NCBI RefSeq assembly: GCF_028128765.1
Contig: NZ_LBJG01000023.1
Span: 1 to 64,000, forward strand
Direction of reading: 5' to 3'
Length of the DNA: 64,000 bases
Origin: Bradyrhizobium sp. CCBAU 51627
Lineage (GTDB): Bacteria; Pseudomonadota; Alphaproteobacteria; Rhizobiales; Xanthobacteraceae
The notes beneath the pieces were generated by a model. The model ran no database searches and was not told where the DNA came from. It saw only the letters and a list, made by a program, of their open reading frames with translations. The translations under genes were made by a program, and so were the position numbers. Below are positions 29,416 through 38,068 of this stretch, piece by piece. Positions within the stretch are counted from its first letter, which is position 1. Each line of letters opens with the position of its first letter.

Positions 29416-29522
29416 CCTCATGGTGAGGAGGCGCGCAGCGCCGTCTCGAACCATGAGGTCACCATCCGGGCCTTCATCCTTCGAGGCGCGGCGCGAAGAG
29501 CGCGCCGCTCCTCGGGATGAGG
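29416..29522. repeat. Dispersed palindromic repeat, family B
   Basis: Bounded by CCTCATGGTGAGGAGG and CCTCGGGATGAGG, with inner GCGCAGCGCCGTCTCGAACCATGAGG. This pattern is typical of intergenic repeats in Bradyrhizobium. It lies in the 160 bp between gltB and gltD, so in a gltBD transcript it would form a large hairpin. Confidence 0.75.
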
Positions 29523-29567
29523 AGAAAGAAACAGAGCGAACTTAAGCGGCAGGGACTTCGAGCTTTA

Positions 29568-31019
29568 ATGGGCAAGATCACGGGTTTTCTCGAAATCGAA
29601 CGGCACGACCGCAAGTACACCCCGGTCGCCGAGCGCGTGAAGCATTACAACGAGTTCGTCATTCCGCTCTCCGAGAAGGAAGTGCGGGACCAGGCCGCGC
29701 GCTGCATGAATTGCGGCATTCCCTATTGCCACGGCACCGGGTCAGTCGCGCCTGGCACGCCCGGCTGCCCCGTCAACAACCAGATCCCCGACTGGAACGA
29801 CCTCGTCTATCAGGGCAATTGGGAAGAAGCCTCGCGCAACCTGCACTCGACCAACAACTTCCCTGAATTCACCGGCCGCATCTGTCCCGCGCCGTGCGAA
29901 GCGTCCTGCACGCTCAACATCGACGACAACCCGGTCACCATCAAGACGATCGAGTGCGCGATCGTCGATCGCGCCTGGGACAACGGCTGGCTGAAGCCTG
30001 AAGTCGCGGCCGTGAAGACCGGCAAGAAGGTCGCCGTGATCGGATCCGGTCCGGCCGGCATGGCCTGCGCGCAGCAGCTCGCCCGCGCCGGCCATGACGT
30101 GCATGTCTACGAGAAGTACGCCAAGGCCGGCGGCTTGCTGCGTTACGGCATCCCCGATTTCAAGATGGAGAAGGGCGTCATCGACCGCCGCGTCGAGCAG
30201 ATGGAAGGCGAGGGCGTCACCTTCCATTACAACAGCCATGTCGGCGCCAGTGGCAATGTCGATCCGCGCGAGATGCTCAACCAGTACGACGCCATCGCAC
30301 TGACCGGCGGCGCCGAAGCGCCGCGCGACCTCCCGATCCCCGGCCGCGAGCTCGAGGGCATCCACTACGCGATGGACTTCCTGCCTCAGCAGAACCGCCG
30401 CGTCTCCGAGGAGCCGCTGAACGGCATTAGGGACATCCTGGCCGGCGGCAAGCATGTCGTCGTCATCGGCGGCGGCGACACCGGCTCGGACTGCATCGGC
30501 ACCTCGCTGCGCCAGGGCGCGCTCTCCGTGACCCAGCTCGAGATCATGCCCGCCCCGCCCGAGCGCGAGAACAAGGGCCTGACCTGGCCGAACTGGCCCC
30601 TGAAGATGCGCACCTCGTCCAGCCAGGCCGAAGGCGCGGTCCGCGAATTCGCCGTGCTGACGCAGAAGTTTTCGGGCGAGAACGGCAAGGTCAAGAAGCT
30701 GCACTGCGTGCACGTCGACGACAAGTTCAAGCCGATCGAAGGCACCGAGTTCGAACTCGATGCAGAGCTGGTCCTGCTCGCGATGGGCTTCGTCCATCCC
30801 GTGCACGAGGGTCTGCTCAAGCAGCTCGCGGTCGAGCTCGACCCGCGCGGCAACGTCAAGGCCAATACGCTGGACTACCAGACCTCGCGTCCGAACGTGT
30901 TCTCCGCCGGCGACATGCGCCGCGGCCAGTCGCTGGTGGTCTGGGCCATCCGCGAGGGGCGGCTGTGCGCCCGCTCGATCGACACGTTCCTGATGGGGAA
31001 GACGGATCTGCCGCGGTAG
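29568..31019 (+). CDS. gltD: Glutamate synthase, small (beta) subunit
   Basis: 483 residues. C46, C49, C54 and C67 ([12 protein letters not shown]...GCP) and C106, C110, C114 ([10 protein letters not shown]) form the low-potential [4Fe-4S] sites, followed by [28 protein letters not shown] for FAD and [15 protein letters not shown] for NADPH. It oxidises NADPH and passes electrons to GltB. I chose the ATG at 29568 ([16 protein letters not shown]), the universal GltD start. The ORF extends upstream to 29517 through the repeat, which is not coding. Confidence 0.96.
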   Translation: MGKITGFLEIERHDRKYTPVAERVKHYNEFVIPLSEKEVRDQAARCMNCGIPYCHGTGSVAPGTPGCPVNNQIPDWNDLVYQGNWEEASRNLHSTNNFPEFTGRICPAPCEASCTLNIDDNPVTIKTIECAIVDRAWDNGWLKPEVAAVKTGKKVAVIGSGPAGMACAQQLARAGHDVHVYEKYAKAGGLLRYGIPDFKMEKGVIDRRVEQMEGEGVTFHYNSHVGASGNVDPREMLNQYDAIALTGGAEAPRDLPIPGRELEGIHYAMDFLPQQNRRVSEEPLNGIRDILAGGKHVVVIGGGDTGSDCIGTSLRQGALSVTQLEIMPAPPERENKGLTWPNWPLKMRTSSSQAEGAVREFAVLTQKFSGENGKVKKLHCVHVDDKFKPIEGTEFELDAELVLLAMGFVHPVHEGLLKQLAVELDPRGNVKANTLDYQTSRPNVFSAGDMRRGQSLVVWAIREGRLCARSIDTFLMGKTDLPR

Positions 31020-31050
31020 ATCCTCGCTCCGCGTCCAGATTTACAATAGA

Positions 31051-31154
31051 TGTCATCGCCCGCGAAAGCGGGCGATTCAGTATTCCAGAGACAGGCTGTC
31101 ATCCACCGAGAAGCCCGGCGTACTGGATGCCCCGGTCAAGCCGGGGCATGACAG
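31051..31154. repeat. Dispersed palindromic repeat, family C
   Basis: TGTCATCGCCCGCGAAAGCGGGCGAT, then TATTCCAGAGACAGG, then GATGCCCCGGTCAAGCCGGGGCATGACA. Two nested hairpins (CGCCCGC/GCGGGCG and TGCCCCGG/CCGGGGCA). It lies between gltD and the convergent barrel gene and may act as terminator. Confidence 0.7.
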
Positions 31155-31200
31155 CGGAGTGACAGCTGGGCGTCAAATCCGGCGCGCTCACGCCCCTGCG

Positions 31201-32946
31201 TTAATTCTGCAGCCTCACGCCCAACATCACCACCGTGCCCTGCGAGCTCGAGCCCGGCTGGTTCGAATCCAGGATGTCATGCCGCAGCGTACCCTTGATC
31301 CAGACGTTGCGGTTGAGCTTGTAGATCAGATTGCCTTCGAGCGAGTAGGTTTTATCGTTGCGGCCCTGGTTCTGATAGTCGTAGGTGCCGTAGGTGAACT
31401 TGCCGATCGCGGTGAGCCAGCGGCGGAAGTCGTGATCGACTTCGGCCGCGTAAGTGTGCACCAGCACGCCGGAGGAGCCCGGGATGGTGGTTTCCGCGAT
31501 CTGCGTGTCGGTGTTGAATTTCACCGTCGTCAGCCCGCTGGCGTTCCAGATCAGCGAGCCCGAGGTCAGGAAGCCCGACAGCTGGCTCAGGCGCGGATCG
31601 ACATAGGTGCGCGCGGAATAGCCGACCGAGACCTCGCCGGTAAGGATGCGCGAGAACTCGAAGGACGAGCCGACCTTGGCATAGCCGCCCGATGAATCGC
31701 GCAAATAGCCGTTGCGATCGGCAGTCTGGTCGTGAACGCGGTTGTCGCCTTCGATCTCGACGAACGGCTTAAGCCCCGGCTTGAGCTCGTAGGAGAAGCG
31801 CCCGACGCCGCCATACTGGTTGAAGTCGCGATCGTTGTTGCTGAAGATCGATCCGTCAGTGAGTTTTGAATCGGTGTACGCGGTTCGGTCGAAGGTGGCG
31901 CCCGCTGCGACCTGGAAGCGGTTGAAGGTCTGGTCGAAGCCGACGGTGGTGCCGTAGGTGGCGTAAACAGGATATTTCTGCAGCCCGGCCTGTACGTTCG
32001 GGCTGCCGGGATTGTCCGTGGCAAGCCGCAGGCGCAATTGCGAGGTCAGCTTGAGGTCGCGATCGACGTCGAAACGGCCGTCGATATGGCCGGTGAAGTC
32101 GGGACGATTGATCTCGACCGGTGATGGCGAGGCAAGGCCGTCGATGGTTTCAGGCATATTGTTGGTATAGCCCGAGAACGAGCCGCGCAGATCGGCGACC
32201 AGGGCGTGGCGCTCCCAGTCCGACATCACAAGAAGATCAGGCGCGACGACATAGACCGGCGAGCCGACCGGCTTTTGCAGACGCGCAGGATTGGTGTCGT
32301 AGCCGGCGGAGAGCTCGAGGCCGCCCCTGATCAGGAAGCTGCCGGCGTAATCGCCGACCGCGCCGAACGCATCGTCATCGGCCTTGAGGCGGCGGCGCTG
32401 CGGCTGGCCGGGCACGGTGCCCGCCATCGCCGGTGCTACTGGTGCCTTGTGCGCGGTCTCCGATGGTGGCGGTGCGATGCGCGGCGCGCCCAGAGGCGAC
32501 AGTGTCGGCGCTGCCGACGGCACCGGCGAGCCCGGCCCTGCGGGCTTCCTGGGCTTCGGCTGGCCCGGATAGAGTTTTGGCTGCTGGCGCTTGCGATTGA
32601 GCGAATCGTAACCCGAGCCGCTGGCGCCATTGGCGGGAGGCAGCCCATAGGTCGGCACTTGGCCGACGCGCGTCGGCGCGGGCGCATCGCTTTTCTTGCG
32701 CGGGTCGTCGTTGGGATCCGGCGGCTGCGGGACCGCGTCCGAGGGCGCCTGCGGCACAGCGGCTGTGCGGCGCATCGGCAGCGCGTCGGGCGAGACAAAG
32801 CCGCCGCGGCTGGGATTGAACAAGTCGGGCGTGAGGCTCTGGGCGGCCACCGGGCCGCTTTCCAGCGCGGTCAGCAACAGGCATGGCAAAGCGGCGCGGA
32901 AAGCTAACGCGCAGCTGCTCCGGCCCCTGCCTGGAGGCGACCCCAC
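31201..32946 (-). CDS. Outer-membrane beta-barrel protein (BBP2-like)
   Basis: 581 residues. A signal peptide (ALAFRAALPCLLLTALESGPVAAQ) precedes a long Pro/Ala-rich linker to about residue 190. The carboxy 380 residues then alternate as in a barrel (LELSAGYDTNPARL, GHIDGRFDVDRDLKLTSQLRLRL, FNRFQVAAGATFDRTAY, VSVGYSARTYVDPRLSQLSGFLTSGSLIWNASGLTTVKF). This resembles putative beta-barrel porin family BBP2 (outer membrane). The start is a GTG at 32946 with GGAG upstream; there is no better ATG. The substrate is unknown. The linker could cross the periplasm. Confidence 0.75.
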   Translation of the reverse strand: MGSPPGRGRSSCALAFRAALPCLLLTALESGPVAAQSLTPDLFNPSRGGFVSPDALPMRRTAAVPQAPSDAVPQPPDPNDDPRKKSDAPAPTRVGQVPTYGLPPANGASGSGYDSLNRKRQQPKLYPGQPKPRKPAGPGSPVPSAAPTLSPLGAPRIAPPPSETAHKAPVAPAMAGTVPGQPQRRRLKADDDAFGAVGDYAGSFLIRGGLELSAGYDTNPARLQKPVGSPVYVVAPDLLVMSDWERHALVADLRGSFSGYTNNMPETIDGLASPSPVEINRPDFTGHIDGRFDVDRDLKLTSQLRLRLATDNPGSPNVQAGLQKYPVYATYGTTVGFDQTFNRFQVAAGATFDRTAYTDSKLTDGSIFSNNDRDFNQYGGVGRFSYELKPGLKPFVEIEGDNRVHDQTADRNGYLRDSSGGYAKVGSSFEFSRILTGEVSVGYSARTYVDPRLSQLSGFLTSGSLIWNASGLTTVKFNTDTQIAETTIPGSSGVLVHTYAAEVDHDFRRWLTAIGKFTYGTYDYQNQGRNDKTYSLEGNLIYKLNRNVWIKGTLRHDILDSNQPGSSSQGTVVMLGVRLQN

Positions 32947-33139
32947 GATGGAATAACTCCAACGAAATCAAATACTTTCACGATTGTCCCCATCGGCTCG
33001 CGGGAACCATCGTTAATGGAGTTAAAACAATTATGGTTAATGACCCGTTGAGGGTCTTGGAGCCCGCGTCGCCTCGCGGGCGAAGGCGTGCTAAGCAGGC
33101 GGCCAACGGGCTGACGCCCCTCCTCCCCTGGACGTGAAC

Positions 33140-34147
33140 ATGCCGAGTTCGAAACCGCTGATGACCCAATCATCCGGCCCCACCCCTGCCAGCGTTGAAT
33201 CCGCGCTCCGCACGCTCGAGACGGAGAGCGGCGGCATCAACGCGCTCGCGGCCGCCCTGCGCGGCCCGCTCGGCGAGGCGTTTGCGAAAGCGATCGATCT
33301 GATCCGCAACGCCAAGGGCCGCGTCATCGTCACCGGCCTCGGCAAGTCCGGCCACATGGCGCGCAAGATCGCGGCGACCCTGGCCTCGACAGGTACGCCG
33401 GCGTTTTTCGTCCACACCGCCGAAGCTGCGCATGGCGACCTCGGCATGATCACCACGGACGACGTCATCATGGCGCTGTCCTGGTCCGGCGAGCAGCCGG
33501 AGATGAAGACACTCGTGAACTACTCCGCCCGCTTTGCGATCCCGATGATCGCGGTGACGTCGAATGCGGCGTCGTCGCTGGGCCAGGCCGCCGACATCGT
33601 GATCGAACTGCCGAAGGCGCGCGAAGCCTGCCCCCACAATCTGGCACCGACCACCTCGACCATGATGCAGGTCGCGATCGGCGACGCGATCGCCATCGCG
33701 CTGCTCGAAGGCCGCGGTTTCACGGCGCTGGAATTTGCCCACTTCCATCCGGGCGGCAAGCTCGGCGCGATGCTCAAATTCGTCCGCGATTACATGCGCA
33801 CCGGCAATGAGATTCCGGTGAAGCCGCTCGGCACCGAGATGTCGGACGCAGTCGTCGAGATGTCCGAAAAGGGACTTGGCTGCGTCTGCATCGTCAATGA
33901 TGCGAACGAGGCCGTCGGCATCATCACCGACGGCGATCTGCGTCGCCACATGCGGCCCGATTTGCTGATGGCGGTGGTGGACGACATCATGACGAGGCAA
34001 CCGAAGACGGTGCCGCCCTCGATGCTCGCGACCGAGATGATCGAGGTGCTGAACACGCGCAAGATCACGACGTTGCTGGTGACCGAGGCGAACAAGGTGG
34101 TCGGCATCGTGCACCTGCACGATCTCTTGCGGGCGGGTGTGGCGTAA
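33140..34147 (+). CDS. kdsD: KpsF/GutQ-family D-arabinose-5-phosphate isomerase
   Basis: 335 residues. A SIS isomerase domain (GRVIVTGLGKSGHMARKIAATLASTGTPAFFVHTAEAAHGDLGMI, then DVIMALSWSGEQPEMKTLV and CPHNLAPTTSTMMQVAIGDAIA) precedes two CBS domains (GLGCVCIVNDANEAVGIITDGDLRRHM and ITTLLVTEANKVVGIVHLHDLLRAG). It turns ribulose-5-phosphate into arabinose-5-phosphate, the first step to KDO of lipopolysaccharide. The start used is the ATG at 33140; a GTG at 33134 is possible. It is divergent from the barrel gene, which suits an envelope role. Confidence 0.92.
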   Translation: MPSSKPLMTQSSGPTPASVESALRTLETESGGINALAAALRGPLGEAFAKAIDLIRNAKGRVIVTGLGKSGHMARKIAATLASTGTPAFFVHTAEAAHGDLGMITTDDVIMALSWSGEQPEMKTLVNYSARFAIPMIAVTSNAASSLGQAADIVIELPKAREACPHNLAPTTSTMMQVAIGDAIAIALLEGRGFTALEFAHFHPGGKLGAMLKFVRDYMRTGNEIPVKPLGTEMSDAVVEMSEKGLGCVCIVNDANEAVGIITDGDLRRHMRPDLLMAVVDDIMTRQPKTVPPSMLATEMIEVLNTRKITTLLVTEANKVVGIVHLHDLLRAGVA

Positions 34148-34166
34148 ACGCGCGCTCTGTCTTCTC

Positions 34167-34271
34167 GTCATTCCGGGGCGCGCCGCTTGGCGCTAGCACG
34201 GTATCCATTCATGTCCGAGGTTGCGGTCCGATGGATTCCGGGCTCGCGCTTCGCGCGCGCCGGAACGACAA
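34167..34271. repeat. Dispersed repeat, family D, copy 1
   Basis: CGTCATTCCGGGGCGCGCC at one end and GCCGGAACGACAAT at the other, with GGTATCC and GGATTCC in the middle. The CGTCATTCCGGGG end is shared with the repeat at 56599. Confidence 0.65.
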
Positions 34272-34823
34272 TTACGCCGGAAACCGCGCCGCCCTTTCCT
34301 CCAGCGGCAGCTTCAGCCCGTTCGCCAGATAGGACACCGTGCGATAGAAACCGCACAGCAGCATGATCTCCAGAATCTGCTCCTCGTCGTAATGCGCCGA
34401 CAGCCCGGCGAACTCGGCGTCGGTGAGGGTCGCCCGGTGATGCAGCGCGTCCACAGCCGCGATCAGGGCCTGCTCGGCCCGCGACCAGCAGGGCGACGTC
34501 TCGTTGCCAGCGACCGTCGCGCGGACCTCATCCCCGGTGAGCTTCGCCGGACCGGCAAAGATCGCGACATGGACACCCCATTCATACTCGCATTGGTTCA
34601 GCGCACAGGTACGGTCGATGACGATCTCACGCTGGCGTAACGACAGCGGTCCGGGATCAAGAAGCCCGCCGGCGCGAAACTTGTCCCAGGCGCGGGTGTG
34701 GGCGGCCATGACCCGGAACAACGCCAGCGGCGGAGCGCCACGCATAATGCGGTCGAACTGCGCCTGAATATCCGGGGGATAAGGCGGCGCGAGCGGGGCG
34801 ATGCGCGGCGTCGGGGATGACAT
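34272..34823 (-). CDS. Carboxymuconolactone-decarboxylase (AhpD-like) family protein
   Basis: 183 residues. The CMD core shows LSLRQREIVIDRTCALNQCEYEWGVHVAIFAGPAKLTGDEVRA and ALHHRATLTDAEFAGLSAHYDEEQILEIMLLCGFYRTVSYLANGLKLPLEE. There is a Cys-Glu-x-x-W-x-x-H stretch in place of the CxxC of true AhpD, so peroxidase-reductant activity is doubtful. The divergent HxlR regulator and the tandem operator between them point to a small regulated pair. The actual substrate is unknown. Confidence 0.82.
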   Translation of the reverse strand: MSSPTPRIAPLAPPYPPDIQAQFDRIMRGAPPLALFRVMAAHTRAWDKFRAGGLLDPGPLSLRQREIVIDRTCALNQCEYEWGVHVAIFAGPAKLTGDEVRATVAGNETSPCWSRAEQALIAAVDALHHRATLTDAEFAGLSAHYDEEQILEIMLLCGFYRTVSYLANGLKLPLEERAARFPA

Positions 34824-34832
34824 GCGTGTCTT

Positions 34833-34879
34833 TCTTGCTACGAATATTGTAGCATTACGCTACATTATCCGTAGCAAGA
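34833..34879. promoter_or_regulatory. Tandem operator between the CMD gene and the HxlR gene
   Basis: Two equal dyads GCTAC-N7-GTAGC at 34837-34853 and 34859-34875, 22 bp between centres (two helix turns), nested in an overall 47-bp palindrome (TCTTGCTACG ... CGTAGCAAGA) centred at 34856. It starts 10 bp before one start codon and ends 16 bp before the other. The expected ligand is the HxlR protein itself. Confidence 0.8.
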
Positions 34880-34894
34880 CGCAAGAGGGTCGCG

Positions 34895-35233
34895 ATGGCG
34901 AAACAGGCAGGCTCAAGCGATCACCGCGTGCGCGGCTCGCGCACCGGGCGGCCGATCATGACGCTACTCGACCTGCTCGGTCGACGCTGGAGCCTGCGGA
35001 TATTATGGGAATTGCGCGAAAGCCCCCTCACCTCGCGCGTGCTTCGCACGGCCTGCGACGAAGCCTCGCCCACGGTGCTTCAGGCCAGGCTCACGGAGTT
35101 GCGTGAGGCGGGCTTCGTGGAACTCGGCGACGGCGGGGGTTATGGACTGACGCCGCTCGGACGGGAGTTGTGCGAGACCTTCATGCCGCTGCACCGGTTT
35201 GCGGAGAGGTGGCGCAGCAAAACCGGCGCCTGA
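34895..35233 (+). CDS. HxlR-family transcriptional regulator
   Basis: 112 residues. The winged helix of the HxlR family is seen in TLLDLLGRRWSLRILWELRESPLTSRVLRTACDEASPTVLQARLTELREAGFVEL and YGLTPLGRELCETF. No amino-terminal cysteine like that of redox-sensing members such as HypR is present. It probably represses itself and the divergent CMD gene through the dyads at 34833-34879. The inducer is unknown. Confidence 0.9.
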   Translation: MAKQAGSSDHRVRGSRTGRPIMTLLDLLGRRWSLRILWELRESPLTSRVLRTACDEASPTVLQARLTELREAGFVELGDGGGYGLTPLGRELCETFMPLHRFAERWRSKTGA

Positions 35234-35259
35234 GTCCAGTGGCACCACATCCGCAACCT

Positions 35260-35380
35260 CGTCATTGCTGTGCGAGCGCAGCGAACAATCCAGAATCCCT
35301 CCGCGGAGACAGCCTGGATTGCTTCGTCGCACCAGCGCAAAATTGCTTTGCAATTTTGTCGCGGGCTCCTCGCAATGACG
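35260..35380. repeat. Dispersed palindromic repeat, family A, copy 2 (inverted)
   Basis: Bounded by CGTCATTGCTGTGCGAGC and CTCGCAATGACG. It contains AACAATCCAGAAT, CTGGATTGCTTCG and AAAATTGCTTTGCAATTTT. These are the reversed elements of the repeat at 20644-20760. Confidence 0.8.
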
Positions 35381-35384
35381 GAGG

Positions 35385-35828
35385 CTACGCTGCCGCGACC
35401 GTCAGATTTGCCCCATCTACCTGCACCACCTTCACACGTGTCCCTGCCGGCGTATCCGGGCCTGCCACGCGCCAGACGGTGTCGCCGATGCGAACGGTGC
35501 CGTTGCCGTCGATGATCGGCTTCTCCAGCGTGAACTCGCGGCCGAGCAGCGCCTCGGTGCGCTTGTTGAGGAAGGGACTGGCGCTGGCATCCGGCTTCGG
35601 CCGGGCGAGGCGGCGCCACACCGGCACGGCGGCAGCAGCGAACACCGCGAACATCACGAGTTGGATCTGCCAGGAGATGACGGCGGCGAATGAGATCAGG
35701 CCGACCAGCAAGGCGGCGAGCCCGAGCCAGAACAGGAACACGCCCGGCACGACCACCTCCAGCGCCATCAGGATGAAGCCGAAGATCAGCCAGTTCCAGG
35801 TGCCGAGCGATACGAACATGTCCGTCAT
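35385..35828 (-). CDS. NfeD-family membrane protein
   Basis: 147 residues. Three hydrophobic segments (WNWLIFGFILMALEVVVPGVFLFWLGLAALLVGLISF, then IQLVMFAVFAAAAVPVW) are followed by a carboxy OB-like domain (LLGREFTLEKPIIDGNGTVRIGDTVWRVAGPDTPAGTRVKVVQVDGANLTV), the short-NfeD architecture. NfeD proteins pair with stomatin/SPFH proteins, and the QmcA-like gene lies directly upstream, so the two likely form a membrane-domain or protein-quality complex. I chose the start at 35828 (SD AGAGG upstream). Confidence 0.9.
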   Translation of the reverse strand: MTDMFVSLGTWNWLIFGFILMALEVVVPGVFLFWLGLAALLVGLISFAAVISWQIQLVMFAVFAAAAVPVWRRLARPKPDASASPFLNKRTEALLGREFTLEKPIIDGNGTVRIGDTVWRVAGPDTPAGTRVKVVQVDGANLTVAAA

Positions 35829-35883
35829 GACAGGACCTCTTTGCATGAGCGCATGGTCTTAGCCGAAGATCATGCGCCGTTCC

Positions 35884-36888
35884 TTACCCTTGCCGCGGCG
35901 GCACCGCCGGCGGCGTCGGGCCGGTCGGCGGTACTGAAGCGGTGCGGCGAGCGGCGGCGGTCGCGGACGCAGCACTTTCGCCAAACGTTGCCTTCGCGAT
36001 TTCGCCGATGCCGGCGAGCGAACCGAGCATGCTGGTCGCTTCCATCGGCAGCATGATGATCTTCTGGTTCGGCGCATCCGCGAACTGGCCGAACGCCTTG
36101 ATGTATTTGTCCGCAATGAAATAATTCAGCGCGGCGACATCGCCCTTGGCAATCGCTTCCGACACCGCCTGCGTTGCCTTGGCCTCGGCTTCAGCGAGAC
36201 GCTCGCGCGCCTCGGCGTCGCGGAAAGCGGCTTCGCGACGGCCTTCGGCCTGGAGGATCTGGCCCTGCTTGGCACCCTCGGCGCGCAGGATTTCGGACTG
36301 GCGCTGGCCTTCCGCGGCGAGAATGTCGGCGCGCTTGACGCGCTCGGCCTTCATCTGACGGCCCATGGCCTCGACGAGGTCCGCCGGCGGGACGATGTCC
36401 TTGATCTCGATGCGGTTGACCTTGACGCCCCAGGGAGAGACCGCGGCGTCGACTACGCGCAAGAGGCGTTCGTTGATCTCGTCGCGATGTGACAACACCT
36501 GGTCGAGATCCATCGAGCCCATCACCGAACGGATGTTGGTCATGGTCAGCACCGTGATGGCCTGGTTGAGGTTGGCGACCTCATAGCTCGCCTTCGCCGC
36601 GTCGAACACCTGATAGAAGGCGACGCCGTCCACCGTCACGGTGGCGTTGTCCTTGGTGATGACCTCCTGCTCGGGGATGTCGATCACCTGCTCCATCATG
36701 TTGATCTTGCGCCCGACCCGATCGAAATAGGGCACGATCAGATTAAGGCCGGGGCTCAGTGTCTGCGTGTATTTGCCGAAGCGCTCGATGGTCCAGTCAT
36801 AACCCTGCGGCACCGTCTTCACGCCGGCAATCAGCGTGACGATGACGAGCAACACCAGAACAATCGCGAAAATATCGAAACCGCTCAT
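35884..36888 (-). CDS. SPFH/stomatin-like membrane protein (QmcA type)
   Basis: 334 residues. One amino-terminal membrane segment (FDIFAIVLVLLVIVTLIAGV), then an SPFH domain (TVPQGYDWTIERFGKYTQTLSPGLNLIVPYFDRVGRKINMMEQVIDIPEQEVITKDNATVTVDGVAFYQV), then a charged, coiled-coil part (RQSEILRAEGAKQGQILQAEGRREAAFRDAEARERLAEAEA). The carboxy tail is Pro-rich. The family forms oligomers that organise membrane proteases such as FtsH. The start at 36888 has GGAGG. First gene of the pair with nfeD (stop-to-start gap 55 bp). Confidence 0.92.
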   Translation of the reverse strand: MSGFDIFAIVLVLLVIVTLIAGVKTVPQGYDWTIERFGKYTQTLSPGLNLIVPYFDRVGRKINMMEQVIDIPEQEVITKDNATVTVDGVAFYQVFDAAKASYEVANLNQAITVLTMTNIRSVMGSMDLDQVLSHRDEINERLLRVVDAAVSPWGVKVNRIEIKDIVPPADLVEAMGRQMKAERVKRADILAAEGQRQSEILRAEGAKQGQILQAEGRREAAFRDAEARERLAEAEAKATQAVSEAIAKGDVAALNYFIADKYIKAFGQFADAPNQKIIMLPMEATSMLGSLAGIGEIAKATFGESAASATAAARRTASVPPTGPTPPAVPPRQG

Positions 36889-37089
36889 CTTTCCTCCAAG
36901 GCGGGAAGAATCCCTTTCCCGCGCTGCCATTGGTCGGGATCAAGACCCTAGCGGTTCAGCAGCCGCTTTTCACGTCGGTATCGGCGCCATTCTGCACAAG
37001 ACGCGAGGAGGGAGAACGGCCACGATTATGTATTTGCGAACGGCTCTTGAAAGCGCGAAGGCGCAGACCTAGCGGTCAAGGATTCCACC

Positions 37090-38058
37090 CTACTCGATGA
37101 CGTCGTTCGCGATTGCGAGCAGGCTCGGTGAAAGGGTGACACCTAGCGCCCTGGCTGTCTTCAGATTGATGGCGAGCTCGAACTTGGTGGGGTTCTGGAC
37201 CGGCAGGTCCTCCGGCCGCGCTCCCTTGAGGATACGATCGATATAGCCGGCGGCTCGGCGGAGCTGCTCGGCGCTGTCCGTGCTGTATGACATCAACCCA
37301 CCTTCATCGACAAAGGCGCGGATGCAGAACACGGCCGGCAAATGCGCCTGCTCGATCGCCGCCAGCAGCGGCGCGCGATTCGCGATGGCGAAGAAGTCCG
37401 GCAGCACCAGGAAGCCGCCGTCCTTGCGCGAAGCCAGCGCGGCGATGGAAGCGACATCGTGCACCGGCGCGGGCTCGACCGCCACATGCAGCATCCGCGC
37501 AGCCTCCTCCAGCGTGCGCAGCATCAGCGTCGCGAATGGCGCGGTGGCGGGGTTGTAGACGACGAAGACGCGGGACACCTTCGGCGTGACCTGCGTCATC
37601 ATCTCCAGCCATTTGCCGGCGAGCGGGCCGTCGTAATCGGTGAAGCCTGTGATGTTGCCGCCGGGATGGGCCAGGTTCTGGACAAAGCCCTGGCTGACGG
37701 GATCGGTCACGACCGCAAACACGATCGGGATCGTCGTGGTGCGCCGGCGCAACTCCTCCACCGAGGGTGTGCCGAGCGCAAGCAGGATGTCCGGCTTGCG
37801 CGCGATCAGGTCATCGGCCAACTGCGCGACGCGCGCGCGATCCCCGGCGCCACTCCGCCAGTCGATTTCGAGATTGTCCCGCTCCTTCCAGCCATGAGTG
37901 GCCAGCGCCTCGGCCAGGCCGGTCCGGCCGATCACGTCATCGGCTGATGTGACCGAGAGCACGCCAAGCCGGCGCGCCGCAGTCGGCTGCTGCGCCAGGA
38001 CCGGGAGCGGCCATGCAGTGAGTGTCCCAAGAAGCGCCAGACAGTCGCGGCGGTTCAT
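37090..38058 (-). CDS. ABC transporter substrate-binding protein (PF04392 type)
   Basis: 322 residues. A twin-arginine-like or Sec signal (NRRDCLALLGTLTAWPLPVLAQQ) precedes the PF04392 (ABC_sub_bind) pattern: ARRLGVLSV, LAEALATHGWKERDNLEIDWRSGAGD, PDILLALGTPSVEELRRRTTTIPIVFAVVTDPVSQGFVQNLAHPGGNITGF. These proteins are highly expanded in Bradyrhizobium and often stand alone. No transporter genes are adjacent. The ligand is unknown. Confidence 0.88.
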   Translation of the reverse strand: MNRRDCLALLGTLTAWPLPVLAQQPTAARRLGVLSVTSADDVIGRTGLAEALATHGWKERDNLEIDWRSGAGDRARVAQLADDLIARKPDILLALGTPSVEELRRRTTTIPIVFAVVTDPVSQGFVQNLAHPGGNITGFTDYDGPLAGKWLEMMTQVTPKVSRVFVVYNPATAPFATLMLRTLEEAARMLHVAVEPAPVHDVASIAALASRKDGGFLVLPDFFAIANRAPLLAAIEQAHLPAVFCIRAFVDEGGLMSYSTDSAEQLRRAAGYIDRILKGARPEDLPVQNPTKFELAINLKTARALGVTLSPSLLAIANDVIE

Positions 38059-38068
38059 GGAGCGCCCC

